DNA of 64,000 nucleotides from Flaveria trinervia (GCA_025506515.1 CM046445.1:151501-215500), one strand, 5' to 3'; positions 1 through 12,854 are shown, counted from the stretch's first letter. The notes: generated by a model not told the origin, from the sequence alone. Made by a program: numbers and translations.

Positions 1-1176
1 AGCATCTTTGTTGATTGCCTTCGATTGTGATAGTTGCTTCATGCCACGATTTTAGCAGAGCTTATATAAGGTGTTGGGAATGCATCTGGACATGAATATA
101 ACTTATTACTCTAAATGGTCTAAGTCAAGGAACTATTATGACATCCTAGGATATGTTAAGGTCTTGTATTCTTGACTTTGGAGGTAGTTAGGACATCCAC
201 CTTTTGTTGGTTGAGTTCCCTTATAATAATAGCTACTATTAGAGCATTATATAAGAACCATTATTATATTAGCACCATTCGAGGCATTTTACAGATGCAA
301 GTGTTGGTCATATATATATTGGGCAGAAATCAAGTAAAGTTAGATGACTGGACCATTAAACATTCAAGACATAAAGATTAGTGCTTTAGACGTAGGACAG
401 ACTAAAGGCGGCACAAGATCGTCGGAAATTTACACCGACAATCAATGGAATCATTGCTTTAGGCACATACTCTCAAATGTTAGCAAATTGGAAATGTTAT
501 GTTGGTGATTGATACACTATTAAGGTATTATTAGTGTGGTGGGTTAGCTGTGGTACACCCTATATATAAACACTAATAATATTTTGAGTGGTGTAGTCGT
601 AAGCAGACTAGGAAATAACTTTTGGTAATGGACAACAATCATACTCTATAAATATCAACAAATAGGTTGTATACCTAAAAAGTTATTTCAAAAAACCTTG
701 TTCTATAGGCAGTGTACGATTTGTCGTATTGGATAGGCATTGTATGCTTTGACAAAAGAGCAAATTGGCACCTAGCTTGGTAAGTATAGTTAAGACTATC
801 GAATGGTTCAGTCATGTGGAGCATTGGATGATGTTTACTGCAAGAATTGAGTAGGGTGCATGACATGCTTCATACACGAAAACTCAAGTAGTGTCTTGCT
901 GATGAGACTTTATATGTGTCGATCGAATGAATTTGAGTGGACGGTAAACTTTGATTTGTGGAAGAAATTAGTGAGATCATGACTACAAAAATTGGACTTT
1001 GAAGAGTAGTAAAATACTGATCTTAAAGATAAGATGGAACTCAAAGCGAGAATCTAAATTTTATCTATACGTGGGAAGATCAGTTGAGGACTAAGTACTT
1101 TCACCTATTCACGAAAGGCATTGTAGTTGAAAACTCCGACTGAATTTCAAGACGAAATTCTCTAAACGGGGGATAT
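1..1176 (+). pseudogene. Ty3/gypsy integrase 3' end, heavily decayed
   Basis: Piecewise plus-strand translation recovers the back half of a gypsy integrase: a KVLGMHLDM-like stretch near 65-110, an ILDFGG-like stretch near 160-185, a QDRRKF-like stretch near 405-440, a LADETL-like stretch near 890-925 and a final basic/aromatic tail near 1020-1110. These match, in order, the homologous parts of the integrase tail of element D at 59800-60639. The reading frame changes several times and stops are frequent, so it is dead. It ends at a purine-rich tract (about 1165-1175, aaacgggggatat) that acts as the polypurine primer next to the following LTR. The rest of the element lies left of the window. 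Confidence 0.75.
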
Positions 1177-3660
1177 TGTGACATCCGTCACCAGAATAGG
1201 TGTATTGACCATTGATGTTTGGACTTTGACTCTTTGACATTGACTTGAATGTTGACCTAATGTTGGCTTGGTATGAGAATGGTACATTAGACACATGTAG
1301 ACACATTAAGTTCTAGAACTATGTGTTATGGGCATAATATGTTCTAGTGGGTCTTGGCATGGTGACAGTGTATGTTCACTGATTTGGACTTAGCATGATG
1401 GTTGCGTGCTTAAGATTGGACTAAGGAGTTAAAAATGTAAAATATACTTCGTACGTTAAGAATGTAAACAAAAATTAGACATAATTGGGCTACCTAAAGT
1501 CTACAAAATAGACTTAATTTAATTCCAAAAATATAATTAAACAATTTATATAGCATATAATAGTCCGTTGTAATTGTATCGTCGCATAGAATCTGAAAAC
1601 GTAAAAACTGAATGACACGCGTATCCAGACAAGACAAAATTGGGCGAAATGGGCAAGGGCCCGGGAGGCCCATCTAAGGCACCCCTAGGCCGAATTAACC
1701 TAAAAAGGGTCTTTCCCCTTGTTTTCCTTTCATTTGTTGCAAAACTTTTTCTCCAAGACTCTTTCAAAGTGAAACCCTATCCGTCACCATCCATCTTCTT
1801 CATGTTCTTCATCATCTTCATCTCAAATCATCATCTAAATTCAACAAACCATCAATTTCGGTGTATTGCTTCATTCAAGAACAAGTATATTGATCCGAAT
1901 CGTTCATCCAATCATTCTCCGGTAAGAAATAAATTGATATTATCTTTATTTTATCATAATATTTGATGGAATTCATCATCCTATAGTGAGATTCTTCACT
2001 TGTTCTTCTTTCTTTTTCGTTGTTAGGATGATAACTATTGTAAGATCTTGGCGTTCAAGTGTCAAAGCCACCGATCGGTAAAACCCTAGTGTTTCTGTTC
2101 TTGATTGTTCATTAATATTTGAGTTGGGATTGTAACCTCATGAAATCTGGAATTAATGGACATTTTTGGGGTCCTAAACATTCTTATAGTTTTAGAGTCA
2201 ATAAAGGTCGAAAACCGAGTTTTTGAATCCAATAAACAAAGGTGAGAATTTGGACAGTTTGATGTTATAAAAATGGGTCAATTTTTGCAGGTCGTATTGA
2301 GGTCATAAAAACTACAAATGGGTTTAATTATTCATCTAAAAATAATTTCAATTTTTCCTCTATCTAACCCAAGTGGTCTCACTTCGTTTCGATATCGTTT
2401 GGTCCTCCAAACACCACACACAAATCTGAAGGCCAAAACTGACGAATCTGGACAGCAAGTTGGTCTCTGTTTGTTGAGTCATATCTTTCTAATACTTTAT
2501 CCAATTTAGATGATTCTTTTTTTAATTTTAATTTAAATACTTATATTTCCAATGACTCCTGCTACGCAACATTTCGTTACTGTTTCGATATCTAACCAGT
2601 TTAATCAAAACTGGTGCGCAATCAGGTCTTCATGCTGAAATATTTTATTGAAATTAAAAATAAAGATTTTAATCTAAAGTTTAATTAAGGACCATAATGG
2701 ACATTAAAGGCTGGAGCTTGAGGACTACGCCTAACTAGGTCAACTTGGCCCTTAGTAATCTGTTTGGTGTTTTGTGTTCTATAGTGATTTGACATCCTTA
2801 TTGTGAACTTTAGGACTTTGCTATTTTGAGATGAGTTTTGTTGCCCTGTATTCATAACAATTATCTATATACATCAAGGGGGAAAAGTATGTTCAACCTT
2901 TTTTATGCTATGAACTCGTTATTCATTTGGGACTATGTGCTACTGGTTTTGCAACTTTATATCTAGTACATGCATGAATTTTCTGTGTGGTTCTTTATTC
3001 ACAACTATTTAACTATGGTGTTGGAGCCGACGGGCATGTATTGATAGTACTATTGGGCTGACTCCCTAACCCATGTTTGTTAGTATACTAGTTTGGACTA
3101 ATAGTGGCCACGAACATGCCCTAGGGTGAATATGTTCCAACAAGATTTGTGTGTACGTCATAGGTTTAGTTATGAGGCTCATGTTTACATGTGATATTGC
3201 TTGCTTATAACTGTATGCACTTATGTCCTACCAAACTATTACACAACATCAAGTTTTATTTATTATTTTAAACCTGCGAACTCACCAACAATATGTTAAC
3301 CTTTTTCAGCATATCTTTTCAAGTAACAACTATAAGAATAGCTGGGGATGATACCTTAGTGATGACATTATGATTGCATTTAGAGACTTGCCTTAGTGTT
3401 TCTGACATTATGTTTTGTTGGGTTTATCTCTATTTATCATGTTTTGTTTACTTGTTCCCCGGTTGTGGGATTTAAACTTCATTTGACCTTTTGACTATGT
3501 TTGTCATGGAACTGACTAACTATGACAATAGTTTCCATTTTCTTTGGGTGACATGATGACATGTTGACTTTTATTATTAATAATTTTTTATTAATTAACA
3601 ATGTGTTATGATGATCCCATCCGTTACATTATCGTGTTCGCTATAAGCGAGGGTGTGACA
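1177..3660 (+). repeat. 3' LTR of the left-hand Ty3/gypsy element (2484 bp)
   Basis: The block starts tgtgacatccgtcacc directly after the integrase tail and polypurine tract and ends gagggtgtgaca, giving TG...CA ends with a short inverted repeat (tgt/aca). It lies exactly where a 3' LTR should. No protein is supported inside it; open frames near 1640-1966 and 2318-2509 are chance. Near 3010-3130 it has hairpin-prone sequence (gggcatgt ... acatgccc). The five bases after it are aagga; the matching target duplication would be left of the window. Confidence 0.75.
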
Positions 3661-4779
3661 AAGGACTTTTCCTGTTTGCGGGTCAAACGACTGGAGACGT
3701 TCAAAATGTAAAAACAATTTCGATTATAATGACTCATGAATTTTATTTTAGAAATGTGTTTTCCTAAGATTATATTGTTTTTGGTAAACGGGAAGGACTA
3801 GCAAAAGATTAGCACATAAATCACTAAACGGATTTAAAAATACAACACGAAGCCCGGTAGAGATTGACATGGACGAACACACGGACTTTGGTAAGTTATT
3901 CTTCATAAAATTTCATTTTTAGGTGATTAGCCTGCTTATAAAACATTTTACTATAATGTAATCCACTTTACAACAGAGAGTGCTCACAATTTAAAGGAGC
4001 CAATCATCTAATTATTATCATCAGAAGGGCCAAGCGTGCGTGCCAATATTAAACATAATGTGCTTTTGATAATTAGTGTAAACTATTTTTGCACATGTGT
4101 TTATATGGTGGGTTTGTTCTCATGACTCAAAAAAGATGACTTTGTTCTTTTAATAAACAACATGTGCATGTGGGAAGCGAGCGTTAACTAATACAAAAGC
4201 TAGGGGGAGAGTGATAAGGAAACGTTAATAGGTAATTATGCTAACCCAATATTGTTTACATCAGAGTAACTCATAGTAACATATGTTTCTTTTGGGGGAT
4301 CTATAATTAATTAGTCTGATAAAACAGGGTCTGTTGGCGAAACAAACGTGCCAATTATTTCAATACTGTCATCGGAAGGAACAAGTGTGTGAAGAAATGT
4401 TAAACGTAAGCTATTTTTACCTTTTGTGTATGATATTCAAATGTGTCTACTTGTGAGTGAAATATGTAAAATGGATGACTAATTAGGATATTAACAGGAT
4501 CGTGTGTGAAGAGCAAATTGACAATTAACAATTCTGAGGAAAAGGGCACACACGGGTTAAAAGGTAGGTTGACCTTTTCAACAATTCCTTATAGTTGAAC
4601 TCATGAGTAGGTAATTATAGTTGAAGTAAAAAAATATCTAGGTTGTTGTGGTGTATTTCTATAAAGTAAATAGTGAATATACTACTATTTAAATTATTTT
4701 TAATGATAATCGGCAGGAAACATTTTGATGGTGGCTAGTAATAGTGAGCGTAAGAGGAAAAAAAGGTAGATTTGAAGTC
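3661..4779 (+). other. Flank with possible short exons of the Ulp1-like gene
   Basis: No complete gene is seen. Short stretches rich in charged codons end in donor-like gtaag sites, for example one ending near 3892 (acggactttg then gtaagtt) and one near 4565 (aaaag then gtaggt). They could be small 5' exons of the Ulp1-type relic that becomes recognisable from 4780, but reading frames are short and unconfirmed. Confidence 0.3.
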
Positions 4780-5780
4780 CAAAAGGAAAATTAAAGCCCT
4801 AAGAAAAAAACATCTAGGGATATTAAGTGCAAGAAGTATCCATCGATAATCAATAAATGCTAACTAAATCCAATGTCAAAGGCCATTACATTATTGAACA
4901 GGTTGCAACGTAATGATGTTGAAAAGATGTACTTCTGTAAGCTTTTGTCAATGAAGGTAGCTAGAATACCATAAAAACTAGGATACTATGTTGTAGACAT
5001 GTTTACTGTTGATAAAATGGAGATAGAGTTGCCATGTGAAAAGATAAAGTTGGATGAGACAATTCACATATTGGTTGGTATTCCTAGAGAAGGAATCCTT
5101 TTAGATAGTTTGGAGGAAGCAGATATAAGAAGTTCTGAGGTAGACGATTGGACGAGTTCATACGGTGATTCTTACATATCACCAGCAGATATAGTTAGTA
5201 GGATAACAAGCATGGGTCATAATAACATAAATAACTTCAAGCTGGACTTCTTAGCTTTGTTCTTATCGACTATGGTTAAATGCCATGCACACGGAAAATG
5301 TAAGCTTAGTGTCATCTACCGCCTTAACAACAGAGTTGATGCTAGGAAGATTAATTGGTGTGCTTAAATGGTGAGCAAGCTAAAGACCAATAAAATGATG
5401 TGGGACATGACAAACATAAAACCTTTCACACGCCCATTGACTGTACTTATGGTAAGTTACATAAAAAATATCTATAGTTCTTTCATTACACTAATGTAAG
5501 ATGCTACGGACAAATGTAAATTACATACTATAACTTATTATGTTTTAATATCTAATTAATTATAACCAAACTTTCCTTTGTGATACTTAAATTGTAGTTG
5601 TTGTATGTGCATAGAATGAGCTACAGGGTATTGAAGAAGATTATTCAAAGCCAACAATTCAAACATGGAATTTTGATAAGTTGAAATTAAGAGAAAAATA
5701 GAAATTAAAAATGGTGGTTTTGGTCAAGGTGATTTATTAGGAATTTTCCCTAATGGTTGGGGGGAAGTAAAATAACGAAG
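4780..5780 (+). pseudogene. Ulp1 protease-associated (peptidase C48 type) gene, 5' portion
   Basis: Exon-like sequence runs from about 4780 to 5451: a basic stretch, then a region around 4875-4990 (LLSMKVARIP, LGYYVVDMF), then an open frame from 4999 with FKLDFLALFLSTMVKCHAHG and INWC. These resemble the conserved region found N-terminal to Ulp1 C48 protease domains in plant proteins often carried by Mutator-like elements. A TAA at 5365-5367 breaks the frame. A canonical donor (atg then gtaagt, 5451/5452) and an acceptor (ttgtag, 5597) bound a 146-bp intron; joining gives the hydrophobic PLTVLM-LLYVH segment expected. The second exon runs to about 5765 with GGFGQG and is then cut by element 1. 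The catalytic C48 domain is not seen. Family assignment is from pattern recall and is moderate. Confidence 0.5.
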
Positions 5781-6075
5781 CACTACGCTATCCGAGTCTA
5801 TTGCAACCATAGGGTTGCTCACCCCAATTGCCAATTTTAATGATAGCACGCTATCCGAGTCTGTTGCAACCATAGGGTGCTCACCTCATGGCAACTTCAC
5901 GATAGCTCGCTATCCGAGTCTGTTGCAACCATAGGGTTGCTCACCCCAATTGCCAATTTCAATGATAACACGCTACCCGAGTCTGTTGCAACCATAAGGT
6001 TGCTCACCTCATGGCAACTTCACGACAACACACTATTCGAGTCTGTTGCAACAACTGGGTTGCTCACCTCATATA
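5781..6075 (-). repeat. Minisatellite in the 3' LTR of element 1
   Basis: About five units with the core cgagtctgttgcaaccatag followed by ggttgctcacc. Units alternate between two spacer types, one with ccaattgccaatttcaa and one with tcatggcaacttcacga, so the higher-order period is a pair of units. The same array is at 12855-13200 in the 5' LTR. Open frames through it are repeat artefacts. Confidence 0.85.
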
Positions 6076-6394
6076 TGTGCTTGCAAGCCTTTCCTTCGTT
6101 CATTCGTCATTCAAAAATGCATGCATTCTTATTTCGTGTTCCTCTTTCATTATCTTTCACTTTATGTTACATAATACTTCATTCATTCATTCATTAACAT
6201 GATGTGTAAAGCCATAAGAAAGATAAACATACATCATCATAAGGAACATATCATACAATCATGCATAAGCATCAAACATCATCAATCACAACAGTTATGA
6301 CTTCAAAAAGTCAACTTACATAGCCCCCGGGAACCTCCCAAGTCAAAGCCTACATTACACTTTTCCCCCCAAAAATCAGAAAATATTCCAAGTC

Positions 6395-6785
6395 CTTAGC
6401 CGCATGGGCACTATGCAGGCGCATGGGGAACACTTAGGCGTAAGAGCAACTTTTAGGCGCATGGGCACTATGCACGCGCATGAGTGCCTTGGCGCATGGG
6501 AATCCTGGACGTCTGGACACTTAGTCAATTCCAGTCCAATTCTTGGCGCATGGATACTATTTAGGCATATGAACTTAGGTGTATGGACTAATCAGTCGCA
6601 TGGACACTTAGGCGCATAGGCCACTTGCGCGCATGGGCACTATTGGGGCGCATGGCCTACACTTAGTCATCCGACTAATATTTCTAGGCGCATGGACCAC
6701 TGTTCAGGCGCATGGGTTACACTTCAATATTTCTAAAGCATTTCCAGGCACATGAGCCTTATCTAGGCGCATGAACCTTCTGTAC
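6395..6785 (-). repeat. gcgcatg motif array in the 3' LTR of element 1
   Basis: Some fifteen or more occurrences of aggcgcatgg and near variants at irregular 15-30 bp spacing. On the LTR sense strand they read ccatgcgcct. The same array is in every LTR of this family in the window (13800-14225, 15885-16295, 20110-20455, 52020-52440). Confidence 0.85.
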
Positions 6786-7404
6786 AACATGTTTCTAGGA
6801 TGTTCTCAAACCCAATCATCAAACCCATCTGTTCTAAGCTTACCCAGGCTATTCTAAACATGAACACCCTATAAGCATCTAAGAATCATCATCCAACATG
6901 CATAATACATACGGGTATACATACATAAACATTGTAAAAATCATTTTAATACATTTTCAGCCCCAAAGAGTTTAAAACAAGTAGAAATTGGGGTCTAGAA
7001 ACTCACCTGGTCCAACTTGGATGTATCTTCCTTCTAACCCTTTTGCAAATGAGTTCAAACACCTAAAACCCCCACCAAACACACATACCTATACACACAC
7101 AAACATATAAGCATAAACCCGAGACCAAAACCCAACACAAACGCTTAAAAACCACGAATTCATACCTTAATTCGACCTTCTTCTTCTTCTTCTTCAACCG
7201 AGAGTTTCTGCTCTCTCTCTCTCTCTCTAACCGAATGAAAAGTGATGTGAAGGGAGGGTGGGTGGCCATGCCCACCTTTACACCAACTTTTGAAAGATTT
7301 TGTTCTTTTGACTCTTTTAACCCCTCATCTTGGGTTTAATTGAATTTACTTCTTTTATTCCTTATTTCTTACCCTTCTTTTTAAAAAAATAACCGGGTGT
7401 TACA

Positions 7405-7420
7405 AGTCCACCCCTTATTT
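7405..7420 (-). other. Polypurine tract of element 1
   Basis: On the minus strand aaataaggggtggact lies immediately before the LTR start tgtaacaccc. Purine-rich DNA in this position primes plus-strand synthesis in LTR retrotransposons. Confidence 0.6.
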
Positions 7421-7440
7421 AGGTTCCATCCCTGAAACTG

Positions 7441-8887
7441 TTATTCCTCGAACATATGAGAACAATGCTGCCTTATCTCTTCCTCGGTCTCCTATGTAGA
7501 TTCGGATCCCTTCCTGTGCTTCCACTGTACACGCACAAGAGGAACCGCTTTATTTCTCAGCCTTTTCTCTTTACGATCGATGATTTCCACTGGTTGTTCC
7601 ACATAATTGAGCCTTTCGTCTACCTCAATATCCTCCGGTGGGACAATCATGTCCTCATCAGCTAAGCACTTTCTCAGATGAGATACATGGAATGTCGGAT
7701 GAATTCCACTTAACTCATCTGGTAACTCTAATCTATAGGCCACCTCTCCTACTCGAGCGATGATTCGGAAAGGTCCTATGTATCTCAGGCTTAACTTACC
7801 TCATTTCCTGAATCAGATGATCCTCTTCCAAGGTGAGACCTTCAACATAACCGGTCACCCACCTGGAACTCAATCGGTCTGTGTCATTTATCAGCATACG
7901 ACTTCTGTCTATCTTTGGCTGCCTTCATAAAGGCTTTAATCTTTTCTAGCTTCTCAGTCGTAGCCTCGATCACCTCGAAACCTCCCAATTCTTTCTGCCC
8001 AATGTCTCCCCAACATACGGGCGTTCTACATCTTCTACCGTATAGCATCTCATATGGTGGCATGCCAACACTGGCATGATAACTGTTGTTGTACAAGAAC
8101 TCAACTAACGGTAAGTGGTTATCCCAACTTCCCCTAAAATCAATCACACATGCCCGAAGCATGTCTTCCAGTGTCTGAATGGTCCTTTCTGACTGACCAT
8201 CAATTTGGGATGATAAACCATGCTAATATGTAACCTCGTCCCCATAGTGTCGTGGAATTTATTCCAGAAATTGGATGTGAACCGGGTGTCACGGTCAGAC
8301 ACGATAGACACCGGCACACCATGACGAGTCACAATCTCTTTAATGAATAGATCCGTCAACCTCTCAAATGAATATGTCTCGCGGATTGGTAAGAAGTGAG
8401 CACTCTTCGTCAGACGGTCGACAATCACCCATATGGCATCATACCCTTTCGGAGTACGCGGTAACTTCGTAATAAAATCCATGGTGATGTGCTCCCACTT
8501 CCATTCCGGTATATCCAAAGGTTGGATCTTCCCATACGGCTTTTGATGCTCGGCCTTCACTTGCAAACAAGTAAGGCACTTACTCACATACCCCACCACA
8601 TCGCGCTTCATACCCGGCCACGAATAATCTTTCTTCATATATTGATACATTTTCATGGCACCAGGATGAATGGAATATCGCGTCTTGTGAGCTTCATCCA
8701 TGATCTCCATGCATAGATCCCCAAAACGAGGGATCCACACACGTCCAAAATCGGGTTTTAACACGAGTGTGTTTTCACCCAATTCCCCAACCAGACCTCT
8801 CATTCTTTCAGAGTTTAGATGATCTTCTTTCAATGCCTCATCTTGAAACTCTTTTACTTGCTTCATTAAATCAGAGGTCATGATCAA
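7441..8887 (-). pseudogene. Integrase of element 1 with chromodomain-like tail
   Basis: Reading from 8887 downwards: an HHCC zinc-binding region (HKTRYSIH followed by CLTC), the catalytic core with MDFITKLP (first Asp) and SDRDTRF (second Asp), a frameshift near 8190 that moves the third acidic region (SERTIQTLE) to another frame, a LADED-containing segment and a tail with RVQW near 7510, typical of gypsy integrases with a C-terminal chromodomain-like module. It would insert the cDNA into chromatin. A stop near 7885 and loss of sequence near 7760-7870 add to the damage. Confidence 0.85.
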
Positions 8888-9330
8888 TGGTATGCTTTCA
8901 CCTGAATCGGCTCGGGCCTCTCCTTTCGGCTAAGGGCATCAACCACCACGTTAGCTTTGCCCGGATGATAATGGATCTCGCAATCATAATCCTTTATAAG
9001 CTCCAACCATCGTCTCTGCCTCATGTTCAGATCCTTCTGCTCGAAGAAGTACTTCAAGCTCTTGTGGTCAGTGAATATGGTGCACTTCGTCCCGTATAGA
9101 TAGTGCCTCCAAATCTTCAGTGCAAAGACCATGGCTGCTAGCTCCAAGTCATGAGTAGGATAATTGACCTCATGAACCTTCAACTGTCGGGATGCATAAT
9201 CTATAACCTTCCTTCTCTGCATTAACACACACCCCAACCCTGAGTAGGAAGCATCAGAATAGACCACCAGATCTTCGCTTCCTTCGGGTAATGACAGAAC
9301 AGGAGCTTGAGTCAATCTCGCCTTCAATTC
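8884..9330 (-). pseudogene. RNase H domain of element 1
   Basis: A 147-codon open stretch shows VVYSDASYSGLG (first catalytic Asp), THDLELAAMVFAL (Glu) and IFTDHKSL (Asp), then YHPGKANVVVDALSRK, the conserved end of gypsy RNase H where the final catalytic Asp lies. It degrades the RNA strand during reverse transcription. The catalytic residues look kept here. It is separated from the RT by a TGA near 9376 and ends in a stop before the integrase start, so the polyprotein is broken. Confidence 0.85.
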
Positions 9331-10090
9331 TTCAAACGCCTTCTCTTGAGCCTGACCCCATATAAACCTTACATCTTTTCAGGTCAACTTAGTCAGTGGA
9401 GAAGCGATCTTGGAAAAGTTTTGAATAAATCTTCTATAGTAGCCCGCCAAACCCAAGAAGCTACGAATCTCGGACGGCGTCTTCGGTGTCTTACATTGCA
9501 CAACCGCCTCCACCTTTGCCGGGTCCACCATGATTCTATCATGATTCACCACATGACCCAAGAACTGAACTTCACGCAACCAAAATGCGCACTTTGAGAA
9601 CTTGGCGTACAGCTTCTCCTTTCTCAACGTCTCCAAAACCTCCCAAATATGACTGGCATGCTCATTCTCGCTCTTCGAATAAATCAGGATATCAGCAATA
9701 AACACAATCACTGATTTATCCAGCATCGGCCGACACACACGATTCATCAAATCCATAAAAGTAGCTGGCGCATTGGTCAAACCGAAAGACATGACAAGAA
9801 ACTCGTAGTGACCATATCGCATGCGAAAAGCTATCTTAGGAATATCCTACTCCTTTACTTTCAACTGATGGTATCTAGATCGAAGGTCTATCCTTGAAAA
9901 CCAACTGGCACCCTGGAGCTAATCAAACAGATCATCAATTCTTGGTAAGGGGTACCGATTCTTCACTATCAGCTTATTCAACTCATGGTAGTCTATACAC
10001 ATCCTCATGCTACTATCTTTCTTCTTCACAATAAGACCGGAGCACCCCAAGGAGAGATACTCAGTCTAATGAACCCCTTATCCAGTAGCT
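9331..10090 (-). pseudogene. Reverse transcriptase of element 1, catalytic Asp lost
   Basis: The fingers/palm region is recognisable from about 10080 down (CIDYHELNKL, RYPLPRIDDLFD), with in-frame stops at DDLFD-stop-LQG and at KE-stop-DIP (about 9850). The open part 9379-9822 holds MSFGLTNAPATFMDLMNRV and then the active-site box at 9691-9702. That box reads FIAD instead of the F/Y-x-D-D of active enzymes (compare FIDD in element D). The first Asp of the pair is replaced by Ala, which would abolish polymerisation even without the stops. The end shows FLGLAGYYRRFI. Confidence 0.85.
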
Positions 10091-10800
10091 CTTGCAACTA
10101 CTCCATTAACTCTTTCATCTCAGTCAGAGCCAATCGATACGGTGCCTTAGCTACCGGTTGGGCACCTGGTATCACGTCAATCCAAAACTCAACCTCACGG
10201 TCCGGTGGTATACCTGGTAAATCTTCTGGAAACACATCCAGAAAGTCACACACAACTGGTACATCAGATAGTGTGATGTTGGCGCGTCCACATCCTTTAC
10301 GTAGGCCAAGTAGGCACTACATCCATGCCTCATGCACTTTCCCGCCACCGCCATCAAAATCACTTTCGGGATCGTCGTGACTCAATTGCCATAAACATCA
10401 CCTTATTCCCGCTAGGTGCTGTCAATCGGATCATCTTCTTGCGACACACAATATTCTCTTCGTAGTCCGCCAACCAATCCATTCCTAGGACTACATCGAA
10501 ACCGCCTAAGGTCATCATGAATGGTCTAACATGAAACTTATGACTGTCTAGTTCTATGTCATAACCTTCTATCACCTCAGAAATCCTTGTAGACTTACCT
10601 ATGGTAGTTTCTACCTCGAAGGGCTCATCAATACATCTACTCTTAATGGGAAACTTAGCACAAAAGGCAACATAAATGAAACTACTACTAGCACCAGAAT
10701 CAAACAACACAGATGCAAGAGTTTGGTTTACTAGAAACATACCTGACACCACGTTGGGGTCTGTCCTAGCCTCCTCCCAAGTCAACATGAAAGCTCGGGC
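10091..10800 (-). pseudogene. Aspartic protease and linker of element 1
   Basis: The open part 10360-10788 holds VLFDSGASSSFI (active-site DSGA at about 10690-10701) and, about 90 residues on, GFDVVLGMDWL, the conserved hydrophobic end of gypsy proteases. It would process the Gag-Pol precursor as a dimer. Between 10360 and 10091 a linker toward RT is recognisable only in shifted frames. Confidence 0.8.
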
Positions 10801-12086
10801 GCTTTCCTTCTGCCCTTCTCCTCCAACCTTCTTCGCTCCCTAACTATCCACCCTTGGCCTCTTATAATCTCTGCTCAGATGGCCATTCTCCCTATAGTTG
10901 TAACACCTGCTAACCCCATAATCTCTAACCATATGGCCAGGCTTCCCACACTTGAAGCAGCTGTTTGATCCCTATTTGCATTCTCTCAAATGCTCCTTCC
11001 CACATTTGCCACACTTCTTCAACCCTGCACCAGATGTGACCACACGTCGGTCACCCACCTTCACCACCTTATTGTTTGGAGCGGTTCCACCACGTCCAAA
11101 CCGTTTCCCATTCCGGTTCCAGTCACCACCACCTTCTTGTTCACCTTAGCCACCATCACCTCACGCTCATCATATAATCTACCAGCCAAATCAACCGCCG
11201 ACCTAAAAGTGCTCAGCGGGCGGCGATCATATGCCTACGAATATCCGTCGGCAAACCCTGGATGTATCTCTTAATCTTTCGTGACAATGGTGTCACTTGA
11301 TCTGGCACCAACCACACCATTTCATTAAATTTTGTGGTGTACTGCTGGTGTGTCATCGTTCCGCCTCCAGCTGCAAGAACTCTCTTTCTACCTTATCCAT
11401 CTCTCTGTGAGCACAGAATTCCTCAATCACTAACTTCTTCAGTTCACGCCATCTCATTCTCCCAATGGCCCTGCTACCCTTGACTTGGACAACTTTGTCC
11501 CACGAGCACAAAGCCGAGTCCACGAAAGAGTGGGTAGCGAACTTCACCTTTTGGTCTTCACGGCACTCACTAATGTCAAGAACAACCTCCATTTCCCTCA
11601 CCCACCAGTGAGCAGCTATAGCAGTGCCGTTTCCATCAAAAGTAAGGAGCTTGCATCTCATAAACGCCCCGTAGTTACAGCCTCGGGCCGCCTCCGGTGC
11701 AGGCTCTTCTTCTTCCTCCTCTCATCACCAGAGAGAACCGTTTCCGGCTCTGGCTGCTCCCGTCCTCTCGAGGGCCTGTTTCTTTCCTTTCTTTCCCCTT
11801 CCCGTATTGACCTAATCAGTTTGGTCACTACAGATGGTAGAATTGTCTGCATGACCTCATGAACTTCCTCCACCACAACCTCCTTTACTGAGGCTCTCAG
11901 ATTGGTGCTCTCGTCGCCACCCTCCGGATGAGGGGTCTCTGGTTCTTCATGAACCACCTTCTCAACTATGGGTCTCCCTCTCTTGGGTCGCGGAGCAGCA
12001 CCGTGACCTCCACCACGAGAAGCTTTCGAAGATCTACCACCGGCCATCATACGCACACTGAAAGATTCAAACACCAACATGGTCAT
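10801..12086 (-). pseudogene. Gag of element 1
   Basis: The likely start is near 12038 (MMAGGRSSKASRG) with a basic N terminus, a charged region with RERKERNR-like sequence, then a capsid-like region (11353-11661: WWVREMEVVLDI, KVKFATHSF, WRELKKLVIEEF). Further down, two zinc knuckles are present but damaged: CFKCGKPGHMVRDY at 10918-10959 (last Cys now Tyr) and CYNYRENGHLSRDY after it (two Cys lost). A stop lies before the first. Gag forms the particle and binds genomic RNA. Confidence 0.75.
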
Positions 12087-12380
12087 TCAAGGGAACAACC
12101 CAGTTTATATCAAGTATAGTAAGTCCCTAATTACAGTGGCTAGTTGTGATTAGCCACTTACTTTGCTCTTCATACCCCAAGCATTACCTGTCCTGACTAC
12201 ATTAGTATTTAAATCTACATACAACACATAACCACATACCATGCGCACATAAAACCGGTTAACTTTACAAAAACACCTGATGGCACGCAGCTACTCAGAT
12301 TGGCATCCCATTCCCATTCCGTCCCATTCTTAGTTTAAGTTAAGGTTTATTTGAAAATTTACCCATTTCACTTAAACTTT

Positions 12381-12393
12381 GGCTCTGATACCA
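12381..12393 (-). other. Primer binding site of element 1 (tRNA-iMet type)
   Basis: On the minus strand TGGTATCAGAGCC, complementary to the 3' end of initiator tRNA-Met, three bases from the LTR end at 12397. This fixes the polarity of the element and the inner LTR boundary. Confidence 0.85.
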
Positions 12394-12854
12394 ACTTGTA
12401 AGGCCCCGTTCCTGGATGCTTACAGTTGGATCCTCATCGCACATAAAACATATAATTACATTTGTCTTTATTGCAGCGGAAACATAAAAAAATAAATTTT
12501 CATAACTTTACAAATGCTTTTGCAAGTTAGTACAAGCGTTCATTTCAAAACATCATTCGTTTGCATTACAATGCAAAAACATTAACAAAAGAATGCCATC
12601 CAATAGAGCTGAGTAGCCGCCTCGTGCCATCCTCAGCAACATTTACCTGCCTACTGAAAATGTATAAAAGTCAGCGTCGCTGAGTGAGTTCTAGTTTTAT
12701 AATAAAACATACATTTCAATCGTTAAAACGTTCTTTACTTTCTTTCTAATCATACTGCGCTTTACATTCATTCGTGATCATACATCATACGTACACATTG
12801 ATAATATTATTATCTTCCATTACATTCGTAACTTTGTTCATTTTATGCGTTCAT

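Larger units (their letters stand above)
5781..7404 (-). repeat. Truncated 3' LTR of element 1
   Basis: Read on the minus strand it starts tgtaacacccggtta at 7404 and matches the 5' LTR closely all along (compare 6070-6400 with 15570-15890). It stops at about 5781, inside the minisatellite; the part matching 12397-12920 (LTR 3' end) is absent. It contains, from right to left, the U3 start, a CT/TTC microsatellite (about 7180-7230), the gcgcatg motif array and the minisatellite. Sequence left of 5781 belongs to the Ulp1-like gene. Confidence 0.8.

Noticed and set aside
1640..1966. 108-codon open frame in the left LTR
   Set aside because: Lies within the LTR leader with low-complexity Phe/Ser/His codons and no homologue recognised.
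5764..5780. gtaaaataacgaa shared by the element 1 left junction and 17758
   Set aside because: A 13-bp AT-rich match is expected by chance in 64 kb.
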